Source: an uncultured Collinsella sp. (GTDB lineage: Bacteria > Actinomycetota > Coriobacteriia > Coriobacteriales > Coriobacteriaceae). From it: a stretch of DNA of 41,551 nt. A program made the position numbers and the translations under genes. The notes below the pieces were generated by a model, which saw only the letters and a list, made by a program, of their open reading frames with translations, made no database searches and was not told the DNA's origin. The stretch covers positions 1 to 41,551 of the forward strand of contig URLR01000009.1 in NCBI GenBank assembly GCA_900548815.1. Reading direction: 5' to 3'. Within the stretch, counting starts at the first letter, position 1, and each line of letters starts with the position of its first letter. This document shows, piece after piece, positions 7,144 to 14,497 of the stretch.

Positions 7144-8355
7144 TTAAAGAGAGAATAGGCGTGCAGTGACCGTCTCTGGTATACCCTGGCTGTTGCGCAC
7201 CGTGGCGTACGTAAGGAATGAGTCCGACTTTCCCGCCGTAGCTGGATAATCGCCATACTCCAAAGCGCGGTCGGGCGACAGCAGCGAGCCATAGGTCTTG
7301 GCAGAGGTGTCGATCAGGAAATGCGACGCCTGTACCTTAACAAGGTATTTATTCTTCTTGCCAGCCGCACATGCAAGCGGCTCGCGGGACAGGAAGAGAT
7401 ACGGCCCTCCCTCATTACCGATATACGTGCCCATGTTGCCCAGGCTGCCCACGCCACTATAGGTCGCCTCGATAGAAAACACGAAGGTATCGCCCATATA
7501 TACGGCCTCGAAAGGCGAGACTGACGAGGGAAGAACTAGCTGGGCACGTTTGGTGTTGTTGCCGTCGGTCAGATCGATTGCCGTTATGCCGTAGTAGACG
7601 CCCTCGTCGTTGCGGACACGCGGCGAGATGGTCAAAATGCCGTCGCTCGCGCGCGGGGCCGATGCAAAGCGGCCCGTCGATTTCCAAATTACCTCGGCCT
7701 TGGATTCATCAAGCGAGCGACGATAGCAAAACGAATCACTACTCGTTTTATTGCCGCCTGCCGAAGGCATTTTATACCAGATGACTGATGACCCGAACGC
7801 CGTGAACAGGGGCGGATCATAGTCCTTGCCACCTCGATCGAGCTCAACCACGTCGCCAGAGAGCGAAGCGCCCGACAGATTTTGAGCGTAGAGCTTCCAC
7901 GATGAATTGGCAAAGTTCATCTCAACCCACGCGAATACGCCGTCGCCGGCACGGACATCGTAGAATGCGTATCCCGTGCCCTCGATAGGATCCTCGATTA
8001 ATGTGGTAAGCGAGCCATCGCCCAGGTTGAGCACGCCGAGTGTGTTGGCGTGCAGTGCCGATGCGGGCGCCATCATCGCCGCGGCGTAATCGCCGTCGCA
8101 GTAGTACAGCAGCGTACCCAGAGGCAGCGTCCACGATGACGCCGGCTCAAGATCGATGTCGACAGCCTCATACTCATCCGTAATCGAGATGATTTTGGAA
8201 TCGTCCTTGATAACCTGCGGCTCGCCGGCGGCATCATCGCTGGTACCCGTTTTTTTCGAGCATCCGGCAAGCACCGTGGCAGCGCCCGCGGCAGCCCCAC
8301 CGAGTACAAAGCCGCGACGCGATATTCCGTTCTTGATGTGATCGGCGATACCCAT
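7144..8355 (-). CDS. Tat-type exported lipoprotein, propeller-like
   Basis: The 403-residue chain begins with a twin-arginine signal (SRRGFVLGG, residues 12-20), an Ala-rich h-region and a lipobox LAGC, so a diacylglycerol-anchored surface protein is predicted with Cys32 as the first mature residue. The mature part has repeated blocks of about 45-60 residues with GDGVFAWVE-, GSSVIWYKM- and SDGILTISP-like strands, the pattern of a beta-propeller, but no catalytic motif was recognised. Its ATG overlaps the stop codon of the upstream TSCPD gene by one base (TAATG) and has no clear ribosome site, so translation is probably coupled. Its function is unknown. Confidence 0.8.
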   Translation of the reverse strand: MGIADHIKNGISRRGFVLGGAAAGAATVLAGCSKKTGTSDDAAGEPQVIKDDSKIISITDEYEAVDIDLEPASSWTLPLGTLLYYCDGDYAAAMMAPASALHANTLGVLNLGDGSLTTLIEDPIEGTGYAFYDVRAGDGVFAWVEMNFANSSWKLYAQNLSGASLSGDVVELDRGGKDYDPPLFTAFGSSVIWYKMPSAGGNKTSSDSFCYRRSLDESKAEVIWKSTGRFASAPRASDGILTISPRVRNDEGVYYGITAIDLTDGNNTKRAQLVLPSSVSPFEAVYMGDTFVFSIEATYSGVGSLGNMGTYIGNEGGPYLFLSREPLACAAGKKNKYLVKVQASHFLIDTSAKTYGSLLSPDRALEYGDYPATAGKSDSFLTYATVRNSQGIPETVTARLFSL

Positions 8356-8618
8356 TAGGCGATCTCGGCGCGAGCGGCCTCGATAGCGCGCGTAAGCTGG
8401 TCGGCGCAGGAGGTCTTTTTCATACCGCAGGTATTACCGGCGAGAACCTCGATTACGCGATCGGCGGGAGCGCCCTCGACCAGCTTGGAGATAGCCTTGA
8501 GATTGCCGTCGCAGCCGCCGGTAAACTCAACGCCCACCACCTTGTTGCCGTCATCGGAAAGGTCAAGGTGAATATTGCGAGCACACACGCCCTGAGGCTT
8601 GTAATCAAACGAAATCAT
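8355..8618 (-). CDS. TSCPD-domain protein
   Basis: This 87-residue protein matches the TSCPD-type small domain. It shows a beta-rich core with VVGVEFTGGCDGNLKAIS, a GNTCGMKKTSCADQL motif with paired cysteines near the C-terminus, and a final helix. Related domains occur at the C-terminus of class II ribonucleotide reductases and as stand-alone proteins of unknown role. Cys15, Cys38 and the GNTCGMKKTSC cysteines could bind metal. The ATG follows GAGGGG at normal spacing. It is the first gene of a pair with the Tat lipoprotein. Confidence 0.82.
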   Translation of the reverse strand: MISFDYKPQGVCARNIHLDLSDDGNKVVGVEFTGGCDGNLKAISKLVEGAPADRVIEVLAGNTCGMKKTSCADQLTRAIEAARAEIA

Positions 8619-8682
8619 GCGATCCCCTCTCAGAATGTTATTCGAGACGACTATTATCCCCGTCTTTCCCTAAATGCAACGA

Positions 8683-8720
8683 GGCGCTTTGCCGGCAACA
8701 CACATTACCAGCAAAGCGCC
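8683..8720. terminator. stem-loop between purB and the TSCPD gene
   Basis: A perfect 10-bp stem GGCGCTTTGC/GCAAAGCGCC (8683-8692 with 8711-8720) has an 18-nt loop. Neither strand has a following T tract, so it is at best a weak or factor-dependent terminator of purB. Confidence 0.45.
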
Positions 8721-8746
8721 CTAAAAAGCTAACGTTATGCCCGAAC

Positions 8747-10093
8747 CTACTCGAAGCTCAGCTGCTCCAGACGATCAAAGACCGTGTCGATACGGGTGAG
8801 GAAGTCCCACGGATCAAAGATCTCGTCGAGCTTCTCCTGACTGACGGTGCAGCGCGGGTCGGCCTCGAGACGCTCCTTAAAGGTGGGGCCGGAGACACAA
8901 TCCTGTACCTCGTGCCAGGTTGCCATAGCGTTCTCCTGCACAATGGCGTACGCGTCCTCGCGGGTGATGCCCGTGTCGACGAGGGCGAGCAGTACCTTGG
9001 AAGAGAAGATGAGGCCGCGGGTCTTATTGAGGTTGGCCATCATGCGGGCGGGATACAGCTGCAGGCCGTCGATAACGCGGATGAGGCACTGGAACATGTG
9101 GTCGAGGGCGATGAAGCTATCGGCCTGGGCGACGCGCTCGGCAGAGGAGTGCGAAATGTCACGCTCGTGCCACAGGGCGACGTTATCGAAGGCAACCTGG
9201 GCGTTGGACTTCACGACGCGCGACAGACCGCAGACTTTCTCCATGGTGATGGGGTTGCGCTTGTGCGGCATGGCTGAGCTGCCCTTTTGGCCCTTACGGA
9301 ACGGCTCCTCGGCCTCGAGCGTATCGGTCTTCTGTAGATTGCGAACCTCGGTAGCGATGCGCTCACAGGTGGCCGCTGTAGTGGCGAGAACGCCGGCGAG
9401 ATAGGCGTGATGGTCGCGGCTGATAACCTGCGTGGACAGCGGGTCGTGAACCAGGCCCAGGTGCTCGCAGACGTACTCCTCGACAAACGGCTCGATGGAG
9501 CTGTACGTGCCGACAGCGCCCGAGATGGCACCGAAGGCAACATTCTTGCGGGCGTCCTCAAGACGATCCAGATCGCGCTTGAGCTCCCAGGCCCAAGAGC
9601 CAAACTTCATGCCGAAGGTCATCGGCTCGGCGTGGATGCCATGAGTGCGGCCGGCACAGAGCGTGTTGCGCTCCTCAAAGGCGCGACGCTTGCAAATCTC
9701 GCCGAGCTTCTTGACGTCCTCGATGATCAGGTCGCAGGCCTGGGTGAGCTGGTAGCACAGGGCCGTGTCGCCCAGATCGGAGCTGGTCATGCCATAGTGA
9801 ACCCAGCGGCTGGGCTTGGGGTCGCCCTCGGGAACATCGGCATCGATGTATTCCTTCATGTTGGTCAGGAAGGCAATGACGTCGTGGCGCGTGACTTCCT
9901 CGATCTCATCGACCTTCGCCTTCTCAAAGTTGGCATGGTCGCGGATCCACTGGGCCTCGTCTTTGGAAATACCGATCTTGCCGAGCTCCGCCTGGGCCTC
10001 GCAGGCCAGAACCTCGATTTCCTGCCAAATGGCGTACTTGTTCTCGAGGGAGAAGATGTGTCCCATCTCCGGGTGGGTATAGCGATCGATCAT
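8747..10093 (-). CDS. purB: adenylosuccinate lyase
   Basis: This 448-residue enzyme of the fumarase/aspartase superfamily performs two fumarate-releasing steps of purine synthesis (SAICAR to AICAR, and adenylosuccinate to AMP). The superfamily signature GSSAMPHKRNPITMEK carries the flexible catalytic loop. TSSDLGDTAL and AGRTHGIHAEPMTFG, with the catalytic His, are also present. The ATG at 10093 has AAGGAG six bases upstream. A longer frame to 10159 runs through the ribosome site and is not used. It is a single-gene unit. The leader was inspected for a purine riboswitch and none is evident. Confidence 0.97.
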   Translation of the reverse strand: MIDRYTHPEMGHIFSLENKYAIWQEIEVLACEAQAELGKIGISKDEAQWIRDHANFEKAKVDEIEEVTRHDVIAFLTNMKEYIDADVPEGDPKPSRWVHYGMTSSDLGDTALCYQLTQACDLIIEDVKKLGEICKRRAFEERNTLCAGRTHGIHAEPMTFGMKFGSWAWELKRDLDRLEDARKNVAFGAISGAVGTYSSIEPFVEEYVCEHLGLVHDPLSTQVISRDHHAYLAGVLATTAATCERIATEVRNLQKTDTLEAEEPFRKGQKGSSAMPHKRNPITMEKVCGLSRVVKSNAQVAFDNVALWHERDISHSSAERVAQADSFIALDHMFQCLIRVIDGLQLYPARMMANLNKTRGLIFSSKVLLALVDTGITREDAYAIVQENAMATWHEVQDCVSGPTFKERLEADPRCTVSQEKLDEIFDPWDFLTRIDTVFDRLEQLSFE

Positions 10094-10195
10094 AGCGGCT
10101 CCTTTTTGGTTATTGGCACGTTGGTCGTAACCCAACCATTGTACCGTGCGCAGGTGCAAGTATGGGCAGTAGGCATTAACCTAACATTTTGGAAT

Positions 10196-10335
10196 TGGAG
10201 CGGGCAACGGGACGTCTGCGTATTTGCTTCGCAAATCCGCACCGGCTTCAGGCGCCTGTCGGCGCCTTCGCCTGCTCGCTACAAACGCTTCGCGTTTGCT
10301 TAACGCTCGCACCCTGGCGGGTTCGAGTCCCGGCG
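10196..10335. repeat. tRNA-Gly-derived palindromic element
   Basis: Positions 10196-10213 are an exact copy of the last 18 bases of the tRNA-Gly gene (10388-10405). Three perfect hairpins follow at 10222-10236 (ATTTGC-TTC-GCAAAT), 10250-10267 (AGGCGCC/GGCGCCT) and 10282-10298 (CAAACGC-TTC-GCGTTTG). A T-arm-like GCGGGTTCGAGTCCCG then reads in the opposite orientation to the tRNA (10318-10333). The tRNA terminator comes next. The order of parts is the same as beside tRNA-Lys, although the hairpin sequences differ. Confidence 0.65.
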
Positions 10336-10344
10336 CTTGGTAGT

Positions 10345-10376
10345 AAAAAGCACGGCAACGTAACGCTGCCGTGCTT
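10345..10376 (-). terminator. terminator of tRNA-Gly
   Basis: A 10-bp stem AAGCACGGCA/TGCCGTGCTT (10348-10357 with 10367-10376) is followed on the minus strand by a T tract. An alternative 11-bp outer pairing, GTAAAAAGCAC (10343-10353) with 10377-10387, is also possible. Confidence 0.8.
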
Positions 10377-10387
10377 GTGCTTTTTAC

Positions 10388-10462
10388 TGGAGCGGGCAAC
10401 GGGACTCGAACCCGCGAGTGTCAGCTTGGGAAGCTGATGCCTTACCACTTGGCGATGCCCGC
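10388..10462 (-). tRNA. tRNA-Gly (anticodon CCC)
   Basis: A complete 75-nt cloverleaf with encoded CCA is present. The acceptor GCGGGCA pairs with TGCCCGC, with discriminator T. The anticodon stem TCAGC/GCTGA holds loop TTCCCAA, so the anticodon is CCC at 10428-10430. The T-loop is TTCGAGT. Confidence 0.97.
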
Positions 10463-10475
10463 ATATGTGGGGGAT

Positions 10476-10505
10476 AGTATAACGCGGTTGTCTTGTTCGA
10501 TACAA
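10476..10505 (-). promoter_or_regulatory. candidate promoter of tRNA-Gly
   Basis: TTGTAT (10500-10505) and TATACT (10476-10481) lie 18 nt apart on the minus strand, with the -10 box 13 bases before the tRNA. The remaining stretch up to 10759 holds no recognisable element apart from the ribosome site of the next gene. Confidence 0.5.
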
Positions 10506-10759
10506 GGGTGGCGATGCTTGTTTTAGCTGTGGAGATTCGTTTGAAAATCGCGTCAATTGTGGAGACGAGGACCTTTGACTTCCTGTTCTCCTTATCTTCT
10601 ACCTGCGCTTTTGCTTGATTGTTGTATTTGAGCTCAATTTGTCAGGAATTGGGCAAGCTTTTGGTCAGGCTCCGGTACTTACCCGCATGAACCTCGGGGG
10701 TAGCCTCATCCTACGCGTCGCAGCCTCCCCGTGCGGCGCACGAGGGATAAGGAGCAGCC

Positions 10760-13700
10760 ATGTCCAACGCACCCACGCACTCTGTCCACAGCGCAATTGC
10801 AACAGGTCCGCTGCTCCTGCTCCTCTTCCTGCTTTTCGGCTGCCTGGCACCGGGAGCCGCATTTGCCGTCGATGGCTACGACCAGCTCGGCTTCCGCACT
10901 ATTAGCGATGATTGTGGGCCCTTCTTCATCGGCAAGTATGAAGCTCAAGACACCTCGATTGCCTACTGCATGAACCAGGAGCGCCCCGGCCCCACCAAAC
11001 CGGGTGGCCCATGGCTCAACTTTGATCAAGGCTGGGTGTGGCTCGACGACGAGTTCGCGGCAATCGTTTGTCACGGATATCCCACCACCACGTCGTTTGG
11101 CGGTTACCATCTTTCACCCGATCGCGCCCGCGCCGCCACCCAGCTTGCCGTATGGATGCTCAACGGCACTACCCATGTCGACGGCACCTACTCCTACACG
11201 ACCGCTCAGGGTAAAACCAAGAGCGGACACTTTACCGCCGACAATGAAGTCGTGGCGGCTGCGCGGTGGCTCCACGACAGCGCAAAATCAGGAAGCATCA
11301 AAGCCGCTCCGCACCGCGCGCGACGCTATCTAGGGGCCGTATCGGGCGGCAGCAAACGTCAAGACATGCTCTATGTACTGCCGGCGGTCTCTGTTTCCTT
11401 CCAAAAGCAGTCTGCTAACACCGTTATTACCAGCGGAAACAATACCTATCAGTTTACCGGGGCAACATTCGATATTTTTGAGAGCGCCAGCGGCGCGCGT
11501 GTCGGCACCATCAAGATGGACAGCAACGGTCGAGCGCAAGCAACACTTCTGCCCAACACGGCATACTACCTAGTTGAAACGAAGGCACCGGCCGGCTATG
11601 TCCCCCGCCACGATCGTATTGCCTTTACCACGGGGAATGACGGCGGGCGGGTCGCCATTGATGAACAGCCCGGCACCATCAACCTGCGTATCGTAAAACT
11701 CGATGCCGCGACGAATGCCGGCCCCCAGGTGGGATCTTCACTCGCAGGAGCAGAGTTCACGTGTGTGTCGCAATCAACCCCTGGATGGGCACAAATCCTC
11801 ACGACCGACGAAAGCGGTCGGGCCACCCTCGCCGATGTCCCCTTAGGAACCTTTACCATCTACGAATCAAAAGCCCCCGAGGGCTACCTGCCATCCAACG
11901 ACAGCTGGACCTATACCGTTGGAGCCGACCAGCTCGGCGATTCAGGCGTGGTCGAGATCGAATCTCGCGTTTCCGATATCCCCATTGCGTTTAACCTTGA
12001 GATTTCCAAATTCAAGGATTACGGCAATAGCGACCAATCCGGCCTGGAGCAGCCGGCGGGTGGTGTTGTCTTTGAGGTTGTCAGCAACAGCTCTCAGCAG
12101 GTTGTTGGCACACTGACCACAAACATCTATGGCTTTGCCTCCACCAAAGATCAGCCCGAAGCATGGTTCGGCACAGGCAAGCGACCCGCCGGTGTCCACG
12201 GAGCCGTCCCATACGACCGTGCCGGCTACACGGTTCGCGAGGTTCCGGAAACCGTCCCCGAGGGTTTTAAACGTGCAGGGGAATGGACCGTCGGGGCCAA
12301 TCAGATTTCCGACGGCGCCGAGCTTCAATATATCGTGGACAACCACGCTCTGTCGACGCATCTCCAGATTGTAAAACGCGATGCCCAAACAGGCGCTTCT
12401 GTTCCCCTAGCCGGATTCACCTTCCAACTCCTCGACAGCAATCACGAACCTGTCTCACAAACTTGCTGGTATCCAGCACATGACGTAATGGACACCTTTA
12501 CGACTGACGCGACCGGGACCGTCACACTGCCCGAATCGCTCGTGCCGGGCACCTATTATGTACGCGAAACCTCGGCCAAAGAGCCCTATCTTGTCGGCGA
12601 AGAGATCGAGGTAAACATACCCGCCGACATGAACCTAACGCCCGTTGCAGTCGCCTCGTATTATGACCACGCCGCGACCGGAAACATCAGGATCGTTAAA
12701 ACCGATGCCATAGACGGCAGCAGCCTCGCGGGCGCCGTCTTTGAGATCCGTGCCTCGGGTGATATCGTGCGCCCCGACGGTAGCATTGCCGCGCTCGACG
12801 GTGAGACTGTCGCGACCGTCACGACGGATGAAACTGGAGAAGCACGCGCGGACAACCTCCCGCTGGGACTTGGCACCGCACGCTACGAGGTTGTCGAGAC
12901 TCAAGCGCCGGCAGGCTTCTTGCTCGATCGGACAACCCATATTGTCGACCTTACTTATGCCGACCAGAAAACACCCGTTGTAGAAGCACGGCTTAACGTA
13001 TCCGACGATTACACCAAGGTTGATATCTCCAAGGTCGATGCAAGCGGTGAGCAGGAAGTGGAAGGCGCACAACTCACCTTATATGGTCCCGATAAAACCG
13101 AAATAGACTCCTGGACCTCATCCGACAAGCCACACCGCGTCGAACATCTTGCACCCGGCACCTACTCGTTGCGCGAAATGATGTCTCCGCGGACCTATGA
13201 CCTTGCCGAGGAAATAACGTTTGAAATAAAGGATACGGGAGAAGTCCAATCCGTCGCGATGAAGGATGCGCCCATCGAGATCAAGGGACAGGTCGACAAG
13301 CGTCAGGAACTTGTCCAACCTATCGAAAAGAGCCTGTTGGCTAACGGCGATGGTAAAAATCGCGCCGCGACGCAAACTAATACGGATGGACTTTTCTCCT
13401 ATACCATCGACGCTCGAAACGATTCCGCTACTTGGGTTGATGAGTTTACGATTACCGATGATCTTGAGTGCGCCAAAGACGGCACGGCGAGATTCATCTC
13501 AATCGAAACCCCCGTCGCCATCGGCGACCTCAACGGTCTGTGCAACGTGTGGTATCGCACGACGCCGTTGGACTCGACAGACGTCGATGAGCCGGCGAAC
13601 GCGACACTTGACGATGGACACGAAAATCCTTGGCTTGAGTCCGACGAAGTAAAAGAGAGCCTTGGTGAGGACTGCCGCCTCGTCGATTACGACGGCTGGC

Positions 13701-14191
13701 GCCTCTGGAAGGCGGATGTCTCGACCACGGAATCCACCACACTCGAGGCGGAAGAGCTCGACCTTGCATCCAATACCGTCGTAACAGGCATTCGAATTGA
13801 ATACGGTGCGGTAGCCGCCGACTTTACGACTCGAAGCGATGCGGATTCTTGGACCCGCGATGATCTCAAAGATGAGCACGACGACCTTGACGATGCCAAA
13901 GCAATCCTTGGCACAGACGCTCGGGGCGCAGTCGTACACATGCAGGCAACGTCGGCTTATACGCCCCAAACCGCACTCACCAACAGCGCGCGCGTCGATC
14001 TTTGCCGCAACGGTGTCGGCGATAAACTTGAGTCACATGACGAGGACAGCGTCATTCAACGCTGTACCCTACCGCAGGACCTACCGGCAACAGGATCAGT
14101 TCCCATCGCCGCTTGCATCACCGCGCTCCTGACCTCGGGTGCCGCAGCCCTATGGTTCGCTCGCCTTAGGTCGATCCCAAAGAAGCGCTAG
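10760..14191 (+). CDS. LPXTG surface adhesin, thioester domain plus Cna-B repeats
   Basis: This 1143-residue cell-wall protein has a signal peptide at about 1-36. A thioester-type adhesion domain follows, with Cys70 in IAYCMNQ and Gln128 in AATQLAVWML as the expected internal thioester pair. About six Cna-B/SpaA-like folds come next. Each starts with an IVK-D-like strand and ends in an ETKAPAGY-like motif (ETKAPAGYVP, ESKAPEGYLP, REVPETVPEGF, RETSAKEPYL, ETQAPAGFLL, REMMSPRTYD). These motifs supply the Lys and Glu for isopeptide bonds. A stalk-like domain (about 850-1100) precedes LPATG (1108-1112), a membrane helix and a basic tail for sortase anchoring. AAGGAG lies six bases before the ATG. 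No sortase or pilin partner is in the window. The likely role is covalent attachment to host or microbial surfaces, inferred from the family. Confidence 0.9.
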   Translation: MSNAPTHSVHSAIATGPLLLLLFLLFGCLAPGAAFAVDGYDQLGFRTISDDCGPFFIGKYEAQDTSIAYCMNQERPGPTKPGGPWLNFDQGWVWLDDEFAAIVCHGYPTTTSFGGYHLSPDRARAATQLAVWMLNGTTHVDGTYSYTTAQGKTKSGHFTADNEVVAAARWLHDSAKSGSIKAAPHRARRYLGAVSGGSKRQDMLYVLPAVSVSFQKQSANTVITSGNNTYQFTGATFDIFESASGARVGTIKMDSNGRAQATLLPNTAYYLVETKAPAGYVPRHDRIAFTTGNDGGRVAIDEQPGTINLRIVKLDAATNAGPQVGSSLAGAEFTCVSQSTPGWAQILTTDESGRATLADVPLGTFTIYESKAPEGYLPSNDSWTYTVGADQLGDSGVVEIESRVSDIPIAFNLEISKFKDYGNSDQSGLEQPAGGVVFEVVSNSSQQVVGTLTTNIYGFASTKDQPEAWFGTGKRPAGVHGAVPYDRAGYTVREVPETVPEGFKRAGEWTVGANQISDGAELQYIVDNHALSTHLQIVKRDAQTGASVPLAGFTFQLLDSNHEPVSQTCWYPAHDVMDTFTTDATGTVTLPESLVPGTYYVRETSAKEPYLVGEEIEVNIPADMNLTPVAVASYYDHAATGNIRIVKTDAIDGSSLAGAVFEIRASGDIVRPDGSIAALDGETVATVTTDETGEARADNLPLGLGTARYEVVETQAPAGFLLDRTTHIVDLTYADQKTPVVEARLNVSDDYTKVDISKVDASGEQEVEGAQLTLYGPDKTEIDSWTSSDKPHRVEHLAPGTYSLREMMSPRTYDLAEEITFEIKDTGEVQSVAMKDAPIEIKGQVDKRQELVQPIEKSLLANGDGKNRAATQTNTDGLFSYTIDARNDSATWVDEFTITDDLECAKDGTARFISIETPVAIGDLNGLCNVWYRTTPLDSTDVDEPANATLDDGHENPWLESDEVKESLGEDCRLVDYDGWRLWKADVSTTESTTLEAEELDLASNTVVTGIRIEYGAVAADFTTRSDADSWTRDDLKDEHDDLDDAKAILGTDARGAVVHMQATSAYTPQTALTNSARVDLCRNGVGDKLESHDEDSVIQRCTLPQDLPATGSVPIAACITALLTSGAAALWFARLRSIPKKR

Positions 14192-14194
14192 CAC

Positions 14195-14236
14195 GATGAA
14201 AAAGCGGGCGAGCCAGTCCCCTGGCTCGCCCGCTTT
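14195..14236. terminator. strong bidirectional terminator
   Basis: A perfect 16-bp stem (14201-14216 with 14221-14236) with loop TCCC separates two convergent genes. The minus strand has five T residues after it. The plus strand has only TTT. Confidence 0.9.
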
Positions 14237-14257
14237 CAATCATTTAAATCGCCGCAT

Positions 14258-14476
14258 CTACTCTGCAGACGAAGATCCACCATCAACGATTGCCTGCTCG
14301 GACTCAGGAATCCCATCGGCACCCGTACTCTGTTCTTGCTCCACCTCTTCGCTGATTGCGGAGGCGGGGGTCGAGCCCTTTGCACCCACGATGTAGGCAG
14401 CCCCAAATCCTAACGCAATGGCAATCAAGGTCAAAATCACGTAGACAGGCCAATGGCGCTTAATATACGAAAACAC
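14258..14476 (-). CDS. small single-pass membrane protein
   Basis: This 72-residue protein has one membrane helix at about 12-34 after a short basic N-terminus. An acidic, Ser/Glu-rich, probably disordered tail follows. The GTG at 14476 is preceded by AAGGAG at five bases. It follows the M28-like gene by 21 nt on the same strand and ends at a strong terminator, so the two form one transcript and may act together at the membrane. The family is not recognised. Confidence 0.75.
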   Translation of the reverse strand: MFSYIKRHWPVYVILTLIAIALGFGAAYIVGAKGSTPASAISEEVEQEQSTGADGIPESEQAIVDGGSSSAE

Positions 14477-14497
14477 GTTGACTCCTTAGAGCTCCGT

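Noticed and set aside
10094..10195. Possible purine riboswitch ahead of purB
   Set aside because: No purine-aptamer core or terminator/antiterminator pair could be drawn. Only a short leader with a normal ribosome site is seen.
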